Shown here piece by piece: positions 9,148 to 18,753 of a stretch of DNA of 64,000 nt (position 1 is its first letter; every line of letters begins with the position of its first letter). The translations under genes and the position numbers were made by a program. The DNA is from Bradyrhizobium betae (lineage in GTDB: Bacteria > Pseudomonadota > Alphaproteobacteria > Rhizobiales > Xanthobacteraceae), in NCBI RefSeq assembly GCF_004123905.1, contig NZ_MZXW01000037.1:28727-92726 (forward strand). The letters run 5' to 3'. Below the pieces are notes generated by a model. The model worked only from the letters and a program-made list of their open reading frames with translations. It searched no databases and was not told the DNA's origin.

Positions 9148-10071
9148 CTAGGCGCCCGTCATCCTGTATGTCCCGCCAATCACGGGATCGCCATCGGTTG
9201 CCACCACGCCGCGGGCAACCAGATCTTCCAGATGCGCCAGCACGGAATAGCCGGCGGCCGTCGTCAGCCTGGGATCGATGCCGATATAGATCGCGCGCAC
9301 CATGGTCGGGATGTCGGTCTCGCCCTTGGCGAGGCGATGCAGGATCGAGGCCTCGCGCGCCTTGCGGTGGCGGATCAGGAAGCGCACGAAACGCGGGCCG
9401 TCCGGGATTTCCGGACCGTGGCCGGAGAAATACAGATCCTCATCGCGCGCGGCGAGCCGGTCGAGCGAATCCATGTAGTCGATCATCGAGCCGTCGGGGG
9501 GCGCCACGATCGAGGTCGACCAGCCCATCACGTGATCGCCGACGAAATTGAACTTTCGCTCCGGCCAGGCGAAGGCGAGATGGTTGGCGGTGTGGCCGGG
9601 CGTCGCCACGGCCTCGAGCCGCCAGCCGTCGCCTTCGACGACGTCGCCATGGGCAATCCTGATATCGGGCACGAAGTCGCGGTCTGAGCCGGATTCCGGA
9701 TTGTGCTTCTCGCTCTCGAAGCGCGGGCGCGAGGCGCGGTGCGGGCCTTCGGCATAAACCGGCGCGCCGGTCGCCTGCTTGATCCGTGGAGTGTTCGGCG
9801 AATGGTCGCGGTGGGTGTGGGTGACGAAGATATGACTCACCGTCTCGCCGCTGACAGCATCGAGCAGCGCTTTCGCGTGCGCCTCGTCGTCCGGACCGGG
9901 ATCGATGATCGCGACCTTGCCGGTGCCCACGATGTAGCTGACCGTGCCGGTGAAGGTGAACGGGCTCGGATTGTTACAGAGCACACGCCGCACACCAGGG
10001 CGGACTTCCTCGACGACACCTGCTTTAAGCGGAAAATTGCGGTTGAACGGGACGTCGTCGTTGTCGGACAT
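9148..10071 (-). CDS. MBL-fold metallo-hydrolase (LACTB2-like)
   Basis: 307 residues. Metal ligands of the metallo-beta-lactamase fold are visible: THTHRDHS (HxHxDH) near residue 90, TPGHTANH near 160, FVGDHVMG near 175 and FSGHGPEI near 215. A C-terminal winged-helix-like region follows, as in the human LACTB2 / alphaproteobacterial group. The frame is open to 10122, but the ATG at 10071 gives the expected N-terminus. Likely a Zn hydrolase of unknown substrate. Converges with the DUF1499 gene only 7 bases away. Confidence 0.85.
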   Translation of the reverse strand: MSDNDDVPFNRNFPLKAGVVEEVRPGVRRVLCNNPSPFTFTGTVSYIVGTGKVAIIDPGPDDEAHAKALLDAVSGETVSHIFVTHTHRDHSPNTPRIKQATGAPVYAEGPHRASRPRFESEKHNPESGSDRDFVPDIRIAHGDVVEGDGWRLEAVATPGHTANHLAFAWPERKFNFVGDHVMGWSTSIVAPPDGSMIDYMDSLDRLAARDEDLYFSGHGPEIPDGPRFVRFLIRHRKAREASILHRLAKGETDIPTMVRAIYIGIDPRLTTAAGYSVLAHLEDLVARGVVATDGDPVIGGTYRMTGA

Positions 10072-10095
10072 GGCTTGCTCATACCTTGCTGACTT

Positions 10096-10205
10096 CGTCA
10101 TGCCCGGCCTTGTGCCGGGCATCCACGTCTTCGCTCGAGCTAAGACGTGGATGGCCGGGACATCTGGCGCGAAGACGCGCTTCGCGCTTTTGCCCGGCCA
10201 TGACG
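10096..10205. repeat. intergenic palindromic repeat, Bradyrhizobium type
   Basis: A roughly 110-base element with outer arms CGTCATGCCCGG / CCGGCCATGACG and nested inverted segments (for example CACGTCTT with AAGACGTG). This is the kind of extragenic palindrome I know from Bradyrhizobium intergenic DNA. It lies between the MBL hydrolase start and the gcdH stop. Confidence 0.75.
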
Positions 10206-10230
10206 CAATTCCACGCCGAAGTACCTTTGC

Positions 10231-11445
<1,215 letters not shown>

Positions 11446-11583
11446 GAAAACGTCCTTTCGTCTGGTTCCGTCAAAATTTGCCCGACAAACTAAAGCGCCG
11501 CGGCAACAAGTGCAATTGCGTTGCAGATGGATGGGGTCTGCGTGAATCCCGGGGATGCGAAGCGCAAGCCCGGGATGACAGCG

Positions 11584-12660
11584 CTAACTCTCGAGCTGCT
11601 CGTTGGCGACGATCTCGATGCCGAAGCCCGACAGGCCCTTGTAGTCATGCACCGAGGAGGTGAGATGGCGGATCGAGGTGACGCCGAGATCGCGCAGGAT
11701 CTGCGCGCCGACGCCGACTTCGCGCCACTGACGGTTGCGGTCGGCCTCGGTCGCGCTCTCGTCCGGCAGTGCCGACACCGGGACGCCGGCCGCGCCGTCG
11801 CGCAAATAGACCAGCACGCCGCGGCCGGACTTTTTGAAGTGCTCCAGCACCGCTGCCATGCGCTTGTGGCCCGTGAAAATGTCCTTGACGATGTTCGGCT
11901 TGTGGAAGCGCGTCAGCACGTTCTTGCCGTCTCCGACGCCGTTATAGACGAAGGCGACGTGGGCGATGGAATCGAACGGTGAGCGGTAGGCATAACCCTG
12001 CAAGGGGCCGATCGGGCTTTCGGTGACGAAGGTCGCGACCCGCTCGATCAGTTTTTCGCGCGCCTGCCGGTACGCAATCATGTCGGCGATGGTGACGTGC
12101 TTGAGCTTGTGCCTGGCGGCGAACTGCGCGACCTGCTCGCCCTTCATCACGCTGCCGTCGTCGTTCATCAGCTCGCTGATGACGCCGACCGGCGGCAGGC
12201 CGGAGAGCTTGCAGAGGTCGACCGCGGCCTCGGTATGGCCGGAGCGCAGCAGCACGCCGCCGTCCTTGGCGATCAGCGGGAAGATGTGGCCGGGCCGGGC
12301 AAAGTCGTTGGCGCCGACATTGGGATTGGACAGCGCGCGGCAGCACGAGGCGCGCTCTTCGGCCGAAATGCCGGTGCCGCCGTCGGGCTTGTAGTCGATC
12401 GAGACCGTGAACGCGGTGGTGTGGGCGGAATCGTTATGGGCGACCATCGGATCGAGCCGCAGCCGGCGCGCGTCCTCGGTGGTCACAGGCGCGCAGACGA
12501 TGCCGGAGGTATGGCGGATGATGAACGCCATTTTCTCCGCGGTGCAGAGCGAGGCGGCGACGATCAGATCGCCCTCGCCCTCGCGGTCCTCGTCGTCGGT
12601 GACGACCACGAGCTCACCCCGGGCAAAGGCCTGCAGGACTTCCTGAACGCTATCGGGCAT
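11584..12660 (-). CDS. ribB: 3,4-dihydroxy-2-butanone-4-phosphate synthase with degenerate GTP cyclohydrolase II-like domain
   Basis: 358 residues. The first about 205 residues are a complete DHBP synthase: DDEDREGEGDLIVAA, RHTSGIVCAP and GHIFPLIAKDGG are all present, so it should make the four-carbon riboflavin precursor from ribulose 5-phosphate. The remainder aligns with GTP cyclohydrolase II by shape (GVLVYLRDGAAG, GAQILRDLGV, GFGIEIV) but lacks the three zinc cysteines and the EGRG motif, so this half is probably inactive. No FMN riboswitch signature is visible in the roughly 190 bases upstream. Confidence 0.88.
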   Translation of the reverse strand: MPDSVQEVLQAFARGELVVVTDDEDREGEGDLIVAASLCTAEKMAFIIRHTSGIVCAPVTTEDARRLRLDPMVAHNDSAHTTAFTVSIDYKPDGGTGISAEERASCCRALSNPNVGANDFARPGHIFPLIAKDGGVLLRSGHTEAAVDLCKLSGLPPVGVISELMNDDGSVMKGEQVAQFAARHKLKHVTIADMIAYRQAREKLIERVATFVTESPIGPLQGYAYRSPFDSIAHVAFVYNGVGDGKNVLTRFHKPNIVKDIFTGHKRMAAVLEHFKKSGRGVLVYLRDGAAGVPVSALPDESATEADRNRQWREVGVGAQILRDLGVTSIRHLTSSVHDYKGLSGFGIEIVANEQLES

Positions 12661-12847
12661 TTCCCAATCTCTATCGGTTATGAGCCGGAGGCTTAGCCGG
12701 ACGCCTTAGCCCGACTTGGGCCGGGGCGCTAGTGTCCTGGACGCAACCACATATTCCGGGCAGCGGACCTGCCGAGGGACGGGCTTGCACCGAAGATACC
12801 AGGGATATAGGCGCGGCCGGCGCGGGCAGAAGGCCGCCGGGCCGCGG

Positions 12848-14578
12848 TCAGGGCAGCACTTCACGCCGCTCGCCAAGCCGCTGATCGAGCTCGGCCCGCT
12901 TGTCGGCCAGAAGGCCGGCCTGGGCGGCTTCGATCACGGTAAACAGCTCATGAGCGTCGCTGAGCCGGGTCACCGTAACGTAGCTGGCGCCGGCCTCGTA
13001 GAGCTCGCCGACATCCGACAAGAGATCGGCCGTGGCGACGATCATGGCGGTCGGGTTCAGGGTGCGGACGTGGCGGACCAGCTTCTCGTTGCTGGCGCCC
13101 TTCAGAAGCGCATCCGGCACGCTGAGGATGATCATCTCGGACTTGCCGATTCCGGCATGGAGCAGCGTATCGGCGCTGCTGATGTCGCCATAGATCACGT
13201 GCAAACCGCGCGAGAGCAGCGTCTGATACACATTGGGGTTGAAGTCGATCACGGTGATCTGCTCTAGCAGCACCGGGGCCTGCCGTTCGATCTCGGCCAA
13301 AAGCGCGCTCGCCGCACGGAAAAAGCCGAGGATGACGATCCGGCGCGCCTCGCCATGGCCGCCCTCATGCCCTTCCTCGGCATGGCCGTTGCCATGGTCG
13401 AGGTCGCGCAGGCCGATCCGCTTCAACGGGCCGATCGCCCAGCGGGTGATCTCGTCGCTGCGGCTCATCGCGAAGGTCGAGAGCACCGCCAGCACCACGA
13501 AGGCGAAGGAGGCCGCGTTCGCCGTCTCGGCTGCGATGTGGTGGTCGGAGACGCCGGTCTGGATCACCACCAGGGAGAACTCGGAGATCTGCGCGAGGTT
13601 GAGGGCCGGCAGCAGGCTCGCACGCAGCCCCTGCTTCATCAGATAGAGCGGAGCAAAGGTGGTGACGAGGCGGCTCACCACCGTGAACGCCGCGATCATC
13701 AGCGCAAGCCCGATCACGGAAAGGCCGGGCACGGGAATGGTCATGCCCAGCGCGACGAAGAACAGCGTGATGAAGAAGTCGCGCAGCGTGGTGACCTTGG
13801 CGGTGACGTCGAGCGCGTAGGGAAAGGTCGAGAGCGAGACGCCGGCGATCAGCGCGCCCATCTCGCGTGACAGCGACAACTGCTCGGCGGTCTCGGCGAC
13901 GAGGAAGCACCAGGCGAGCGCGCCGAGCAGGATCAGCTCGGGACGGCGCGCGATCTGGTGAAACAGGCGCGGCAGCACATAGCGGCTGACCAGCAGCGCG
14001 GCGGCGACCAGCACCGCGACGCGGCCGATCGAGATCAGGATGACGCCGATTTCGAGATTGGCGAGGCTCGGCTGCACCGCCAGGAACAGGATGGCGAAGA
14101 TGTCCTGGAGCACCAGCACACCGAGCGTGATGCGGCCGGGCAGCGTGTCGAGCTCGCGTTTCTCGTAGAGCACCTTGACGATGATGACGGTGCTCGACAG
14201 CGCACAGGCGACGCAGAGATAGACCGCATCGAAATGCCCGCCGCCGAGCGACAGCCCGATGCCGATGAAGAACAGCCCCCCGAGCAGGCAGCCGCCGAGC
14301 AGCTGGCCACCCGCCGCGAACAGGATCACCTTGCCCGCCCGCACGATCTTCTTCAGGTCGATCTCCAGGCCGATCATGAACAGCATGAAGATCAGGCCAA
14401 GCTCGGAGATGACGCTGATCGATTCCTGTGACTTAACCCAGCCGGCCCCGAATGGACCTATGCAGAAGCCGGCGATAAGGTAGGCCAGGATCAATGGTTG
14501 CCGGGAAAAATGGGCGAGCAGGCCCAGCATCCAGGCAAACAGAATACAGAGAGTGATGTCGCGAATGAGCTCGTGCAT
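12848..14578 (-). CDS. Kef-type monovalent cation/proton antiporter (CPA2 family)
   Basis: 576 residues. About twelve hydrophobic segments fill the first 390 residues, with LILAYLIAGFCIGPFGAGW and ALSSTVIIVKVL typical of KefB/YbaL-like CPA2 exchangers. A cytoplasmic C-terminal RCK (TrkA-N) domain begins at RRIVILGFFRAASALL. Its usual GxGxxG is reduced to GFFRAA, so NAD binding is doubtful. Beta-alpha elements continue through VIDFNPN, IYGDISSADTL and SVPD. The ATG at 14578 is preferred to an upstream in-frame codon at 14629. Divergent from the DUF3124 gene. Confidence 0.88.
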   Translation of the reverse strand: MHELIRDITLCILFAWMLGLLAHFSRQPLILAYLIAGFCIGPFGAGWVKSQESISVISELGLIFMLFMIGLEIDLKKIVRAGKVILFAAGGQLLGGCLLGGLFFIGIGLSLGGGHFDAVYLCVACALSSTVIIVKVLYEKRELDTLPGRITLGVLVLQDIFAILFLAVQPSLANLEIGVILISIGRVAVLVAAALLVSRYVLPRLFHQIARRPELILLGALAWCFLVAETAEQLSLSREMGALIAGVSLSTFPYALDVTAKVTTLRDFFITLFFVALGMTIPVPGLSVIGLALMIAAFTVVSRLVTTFAPLYLMKQGLRASLLPALNLAQISEFSLVVIQTGVSDHHIAAETANAASFAFVVLAVLSTFAMSRSDEITRWAIGPLKRIGLRDLDHGNGHAEEGHEGGHGEARRIVILGFFRAASALLAEIERQAPVLLEQITVIDFNPNVYQTLLSRGLHVIYGDISSADTLLHAGIGKSEMIILSVPDALLKGASNEKLVRHVRTLNPTAMIVATADLLSDVGELYEAGASYVTVTRLSDAHELFTVIEAAQAGLLADKRAELDQRLGERREVLP

Positions 14579-14645
14579 GCCAAATTGGTCCGTTTTGCCG
14601 CACCCTAGAGACAGGTTGCGGCGCGGCAAGCGAGCAATTCGTCAC

Positions 14646-15173
14646 ATGCGGATCGTGCTCTGGCTGATAGCCCTGCTCGGTCCGTTCGCGCCCGCCGCGC
14701 CTGTGGCCGCGCAGTCCAAGGTCAATATCGAGCAAAACTTTGCCGAATCGCTGACGGCGCTGCCAAAGGAGGAGCTCGCGGTGTCGGGCGGGTTCTACGT
14801 GCCGGCCTATTCCAGCGTTGCGATGAGCCAGGGCAAGCTGCGCGTCGACTTCTCGGTGACGCTGAGCGTTCACAACGCCTCCGAGACGCAAGCACTGGTG
14901 GTCAAACGCATCGCCTATTTCGACACTGCGGGCAAGCAGGTCGAGAGCTACCTGAAGGCGCCGGTGGCGCTCAAGCCGCTCGCCACCGTCTCGATCTTCA
15001 TTCCGACCGACGACGTGCGCGGCGGGACCGGGGCCAATTTCCTCGTCGACTGGGCTGCCACGGGCGAGATCGCCGAGCCCGTGGTCGAGGCCTTGATGGT
15101 TGGCGGCGTCGCCAATGCGCATTACGCTTTCATCAGCCAAGGACGTCCGACGAGGACGGCCGGCAAAAAGTAA
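14646..15173 (+). CDS. DUF3124 periplasmic protein
   Basis: 175 residues with a clear signal peptide (LWLIALLGPFAPAAPVAAQ, cleavage near residue 23). The mature part contains YVPAYSSVAMSQGK, VTLSVHNAS, IAYFDTAGK and VDWAA, which fit the DUF3124 family as I know it. Function unknown. The frame opens at 14553, but 14646 is the first start in front of the signal peptide. The 3' end, including the stop, is part of a short tandem duplication. Confidence 0.78.
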   Translation: MRIVLWLIALLGPFAPAAPVAAQSKVNIEQNFAESLTALPKEELAVSGGFYVPAYSSVAMSQGKLRVDFSVTLSVHNASETQALVVKRIAYFDTAGKQVESYLKAPVALKPLATVSIFIPTDDVRGGTGANFLVDWAATGEIAEPVVEALMVGGVANAHYAFISQGRPTRTAGKK

Positions 15174-15211
15174 GGCCCGTCCGACGAGGACGGCCCATCA
15201 AAAAGTAAGGC
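15144..15211 (+). repeat. 34-bp imperfect tandem duplication at the 3' end of the DUF3124 gene
   Basis: Two adjacent copies, 15144-15177 and 15178-15211, each start CGTCCGACGAGGACGGCC and continue with AAAAAGTAAGGC. The first copy encodes the last residues and TAA stop of the DUF3124 protein; the second lies after the stop. Confidence 0.85.
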
Positions 15212-15262
15212 AGGCCGGCACCAAGCCGGCCGCTCAACAAGAACAAAACGAGGAACGCTCCC

Positions 15263-16495
15263 ATGACGTCCAGCTTCGATTTCGCGCCCCTGTTCCCCGC
15301 AGGGCTGCCGGCCCCCTCTGCGCGCTGGACGGGCCTGGCCAAATACAGCTTTGTCGGCGGCAACAACGACTCCGAGCAGGTGCCGCTGGATGAGCTGATC
15401 GAAGCCACCAGCACGGTGCTGCGGCGCGAAGGCCGCTCGCTTGCCACTTACGGCTTGGCGCATGGTCCGCAGGGGTATCTGCCCTTGCGCGAATTCCTGG
15501 TGACAAAGCTGAAGCGCGATGCCGGCATCAACTGCACGGTCGACGATCTCCTGATCGTCTCCGGCTCGCTCCAGGCGCTCGACCTCGTCAACGCGACGCT
15601 GCTGACGCGCGGCGATACCGTGATCTTCGAGCAGGACAGCTATCAGGGCTCGTTGACCCGCCTGGCGCGGATCGGCGTTAACGTGGTGGGCGTTCCCCTC
15701 GACAAGGACGGCATGCGCATGGACGCGCTGGCCGCGACGCTGGCCGATCTGAAGGGCCGCGGCATCCGGCCAAAATACATCTACACGATCCCGACCGTGC
15801 AGAACCCGACCGGCAGCATCATGCCGGAAAGCCGCAGGGCTGAGCTGGTACGTCTCGCGGCTGAACATGGCGTGCCCATCTTCGAGGACGATTGCTATGC
15901 CGATCTCGTCTGGTCCGGACAGCGGCCGCCGGCGATCCATGCGATGAGCCCGAACGGCGGCGTGATCCATATCGGCTCGTTCTCGAAATCGATCGCACCG
16001 GCGCTGCGCGTCGGCTTCATCGTCGCGCCCTGGGACGTGATGTCGCGCATGCTGGCGCTGAAGACGGATGCCGGCTCCGGCGCGCTGGAGCAGATGGTGC
16101 TTGCGACCTATTGCAAGCCGCATTTTTCGACCCACGTGCCGGCACTGACGAAGTCGCTGCGCACCAAGCTCGATACGCTGATGGAAGCCCTCAACGAGCA
16201 GTTCGGCACCGCGGCCGAATTCGAGGAGCCCAAGGGCGGCATCTTCCTCTGGGTCAAGTTGCCCGACCAGGTCGACACGCTGAAGCTCTATCAGGCCGCG
16301 CTCGCCGCCGGCGTCTCGATCAATCCGGGGCCGGAATGGTCGACCAACAAACCCCATTCCAGCTCGCGGCTGCGGCTGTGCTTTGCAAGCCCCTCGCATC
16401 AGCAGATCCGCGAGGGCGTCGCCGTGCTCGCCGAAGTCTGCCGCAAGGAGTTCGGCGTGCCGGCCCGCAGCGCCAATGTGGAGAAGCGGGCCTAA
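15263..16495 (+). CDS. PLP-dependent class I/II aminotransferase (2-aminoadipate transaminase-like)
   Basis: 410 residues, fold type I aminotransferase. Recognisable blocks: LATYGLAHGPQGYLPLREFL near residue 55, YTIPTVQNPTG near 175, EDDCYADL near 210 and the PLP lysine in GSFSKSIAPALRVGF near 240. It has the MocR/LysN-like catalytic domain without an N-terminal DNA-binding domain, so it is an enzyme, not a MocR regulator. The exact amino acid substrate is not readable. GAGGAA precedes the ATG. Confidence 0.87.
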   Translation: MTSSFDFAPLFPAGLPAPSARWTGLAKYSFVGGNNDSEQVPLDELIEATSTVLRREGRSLATYGLAHGPQGYLPLREFLVTKLKRDAGINCTVDDLLIVSGSLQALDLVNATLLTRGDTVIFEQDSYQGSLTRLARIGVNVVGVPLDKDGMRMDALAATLADLKGRGIRPKYIYTIPTVQNPTGSIMPESRRAELVRLAAEHGVPIFEDDCYADLVWSGQRPPAIHAMSPNGGVIHIGSFSKSIAPALRVGFIVAPWDVMSRMLALKTDAGSGALEQMVLATYCKPHFSTHVPALTKSLRTKLDTLMEALNEQFGTAAEFEEPKGGIFLWVKLPDQVDTLKLYQAALAAGVSINPGPEWSTNKPHSSSRLRLCFASPSHQQIREGVAVLAEVCRKEFGVPARSANVEKRA

Positions 16496-16510
16496 GCTTC
16501 AGGCGACCTG

Positions 16511-16783
16511 TTAGGCTACTTGGGGCTGGCTGCCGTGGATCGCGGAGGCCAGCCGCAGCAGCAGCACGATCGAGACGTTGCCCTTGCCGGCCTCGATCTG
16601 GGCAATGTAGCGCTCGGAAATCCCGGAGCGGCGGGCCAATTCCCGGCGCGACAGCTCGCAGCGGGCGCGCGAAGATCTCAAACGCTCGCCCAGCTCGGCC
16701 AGAAACGCGGCCTCGGAATAAGGTGGCACGGCACAGCTCCCCGGCAGCACCTCGCCCGCGAAATCCATCACTTGATTCAGCAT
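16511..16783 (-). CDS. short XRE-family helix-turn-helix regulator (BoxR-like N-terminus)
   Basis: 90 residues. The second half is an XRE helix-turn-helix: LSRRELARRSGISERYIAQI followed by EAGKGNVSIVLLLRLASAI. This ERYIAQIEAGKGN-type pattern is characteristic of BoxR/BzdR-like regulators, which normally continue into a shikimate-kinase-like ligand domain; here the protein stops straight after the DNA-binding domain. The first codon of the open frame is TTG at 16795; the ATG at 16783 is preferred. It may act alone or be a truncated relic. Confidence 0.72.
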   Translation of the reverse strand: MLNQVMDFAGEVLPGSCAVPPYSEAAFLAELGERLRSSRARCELSRRELARRSGISERYIAQIEAGKGNVSIVLLLRLASAIHGSQPQVA

Positions 16784-16843
16784 CGGTCTATCCAATTCCG
16801 CCTTCGGGAAAACGCCATCCTACCCCTGATGCGGCCGGCCTCA

Positions 16844-16857
16844 TTGACACGGATCAA
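16844..16857. promoter_or_regulatory. FixK/FNR-type box
   Basis: TTGACACGGATCAA matches the FNR/FixK consensus TTGAT-N4-ATCAA with one change. It lies 85 bases before the secreted protein gene at 16943 and 60 bases before the divergent regulator start at 16783, so it could act on either under low oxygen (inference). Confidence 0.45.
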
Positions 16858-16942
16858 ATTCGCGCGCGATTGGCCGCTGCCGTGGACGAGCGCGCGCGGA
16901 ATGCTACACTTTGGAGTTCTTCGAGGCGGGGTTTTTCAGAAC

Positions 16943-17395
16943 ATGGTGCGTTGTCTGGGCCGCGGGATCGCGGCTGCGATGGTGTGGGTCGCGTTCACGT
17001 CCGCGGCCGGCGCGGAGACGCTTGCGGCGACGGTCGAGCAATGGGGCCTGCTCGGCTCGTGGGCGGTCGATTGCGCGGCCCGGCCCGACCGCGACAAGGG
17101 CGCGCTGCTGACTTACGAAATCCGCAAAGACGGAAGGGTGATGTACCGGCGCAATTTCGGCGACGCCAAGGACGAAAACGAGGTGGTGTCCGCAGCGGTC
17201 AACGCCGAGGGCGTGATCAATGTGATGGTGTACTTCCCTTCGCTCCAGCAGACGCGTGAGTTCGGCCTGCTGCTCTCAAACCAAGGTAGCCTCCGCGCAA
17301 TCTACAATCGCAGCGAGCGCGGTGTGTACACGATCAAGGACGGTAAATACGTTGCGACTGGTGCACCGACCCCGTCGCAACAGCGCTGCGATTAA
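16943..17395 (+). CDS. secreted hypothetical protein
   Basis: 150 residues with a signal peptide ending TSAAGA (cleavage near residue 24). The mature protein begins with a WGLLGSWAVDCAA block and contains YEIRKDGRVMYRRNFGD and a C-terminal Cys, so one disulfide between the two Cys residues is possible. No family recognised with certainty. A FixK/FNR-like box is upstream. The larger open frame reaching back to 16520 overlaps the opposite-strand regulator and is not believed. Confidence 0.65.
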   Translation: MVRCLGRGIAAAMVWVAFTSAAGAETLAATVEQWGLLGSWAVDCAARPDRDKGALLTYEIRKDGRVMYRRNFGDAKDENEVVSAAVNAEGVINVMVYFPSLQQTREFGLLLSNQGSLRAIYNRSERGVYTIKDGKYVATGAPTPSQQRCD

Positions 17396-17491
17396 ACCAC
17401 CTGAACGGCTGTTCAGAAATCTCTTCCCGTTCCTCCGGAACGTTCACACGAATGCGAAGTTTAAATTTGCATTCGATTGGAGGAGGACATC

Positions 17492-17719
17492 ATGAAGAAG
17501 CTTGGTTATGTCGTTGCCGCTCTGGGTGCGCTCGCGGTTGCGGCGCCGACGCTGGCCAGTGCAGAGACGGTGGTGATCAGGAACGGTCACCATCACAGCT
17601 ACGGCTACGGCGCCCGCGCCGAAATGCGCGAGCATCGCGACAACGGCTGGCATCGCGGCTGGCATCATCACGACCGTGTCGTGGTGGTCAAGCGCGGTCA
17701 CCGTCATCACTGGGACTAA
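17492..17719 (+). CDS. small secreted histidine-rich protein
   Basis: 75 residues with a signal peptide ending TLASA (cleavage near residue 25). The mature 50 residues are very rich in His, Arg and Gly, with clusters such as GHHHSYGYG, GWHHH and RGHRHHWD. Such composition suggests metal binding or a nucleic acid/polyanion partner (inference). GGAGGA 6 bases before the ATG supports the start, and a terminator follows, so this is a real monocistronic gene. Confidence 0.75.
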   Translation: MKKLGYVVAALGALAVAAPTLASAETVVIRNGHHHSYGYGARAEMREHRDNGWHRGWHHHDRVVVVKRGHRHHWD

Positions 17720-17736
17720 CGCGCAACGCAATATGG

Positions 17737-17760
17737 AAATGGCCCCTCGCGGGGCCATTT
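17737..17760 (+). terminator. rho-independent terminator
   Basis: Perfect stem AAATGGCCCC / GGGGCCATTT with TCGC loop followed by CTTTGCGTTT; ends the histidine-rich protein gene and may also serve the converging aldo/keto reductase. Confidence 0.85.
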
Positions 17761-17788
17761 CTTTGCGTTTGCAGCTGTGTCGAAGAGC

Positions 17789-18607
17789 CTAATCCCACGC
17801 CGGCGCGAAGCCGGGATTGACGCACCGTCGATCCTTGGGCAGCGCCGCGATCTTGTTGCGGTCGGCATCGTCGAGCATGATCTTCAGCGCGTCGAGATTG
17901 GCCTGCTGGCTTTCGCGGCGCGAGGCCTTCGGAATCGCGGCAACGCCGTTTTGGTCAAGCAGCCATTTCAGCGCAACCTGGGCTGCGGTCGCATTGTGCT
18001 TGGCGCCGATCTCGCTCAGCACCGGATCAGAAGCAAAGCGCCCCTGCGCCAGCGGACAATAGGCAACCAGCGGGATCGACTTGGCCTGGAGATAGGCCAG
18101 CACCTTCGATTGATCGAGCATGGCGTGATATTCGATCTGGTTGCAGGCAATCGGCGCCTTGATGTCCTCGATCGCGATCTTGAGCAGCGCCGTGGTGAAA
18201 TTGGCAACGCCAATGGCCCGCGTGCGCCCCTCCTCCTTCAGCTTCATCAAGGTCTCGAACACCGCACCCCAGTTTGCCGACTTCGACGGCCAGTGCACGA
18301 GATAGAGATCGACATGATCCAGCCCGAGCTTGTTCAGACTCGTGTCGAAGGCACGGCGGATCGCGTCCGGCGCCAGATTCTCGTGCCAGACCTTGGTCGT
18401 CACATGCAGCTCGCTCCGCGGCAGGCGGGCGGCGGCGAGCGCAGCGCCGATCGGCTCTTCATTGGCGTACATCTCGGCGGTGTCGATGTGGCGATAGCCG
18501 ATCGACAGCGCGCTCTCCACCGCGGCGCGACAGTCATCGCCCTGCATGCGGAAGGTGCCGAGGCCGAGCTTGGGCATGCTGATGCCCTGTGTCTTCAGAT
18601 TGTCCAT
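17789..18607 (-). CDS. aldo/keto reductase (2,5-diketo-D-gluconate reductase-like)
   Basis: 272 residues, a complete AKR. Catalytic tetrad residues are visible: Asp and Tyr in IDTAEMYANE, Lys in TTKVWHENL and His in LVHWPSKS. The NADPH-binding end is IPKASRRES. Similarity is to the AKR5/DkgB-type group that reduces methylglyoxal and diketogluconate. AGGAG 10 bases before the ATG at 18607 supports this start over the longer open frame to 18733. Confidence 0.87.
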   Translation of the reverse strand: MDNLKTQGISMPKLGLGTFRMQGDDCRAAVESALSIGYRHIDTAEMYANEEPIGAALAAARLPRSELHVTTKVWHENLAPDAIRRAFDTSLNKLGLDHVDLYLVHWPSKSANWGAVFETLMKLKEEGRTRAIGVANFTTALLKIAIEDIKAPIACNQIEYHAMLDQSKVLAYLQAKSIPLVAYCPLAQGRFASDPVLSEIGAKHNATAAQVALKWLLDQNGVAAIPKASRRESQQANLDALKIMLDDADRNKIAALPKDRRCVNPGFAPAWD

Positions 18608-18753
18608 GAAAAAGCTCCTGACATATTTCAGCCCACCGGATGCGCGCGGCAATGCCGCGTGAGCAGACTCTTCGGTGATGGAAAGGAGGTGGCGGGAACG
18701 GGCACTATAGCGCGGGATGGGCGCTGCGGCCAATCAAGATCGGGTTAGGCCCC

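Noticed and set aside
12661..12847. FMN riboswitch before ribB
   Set aside because: The conserved RFN core sequences are not present on the minus strand.
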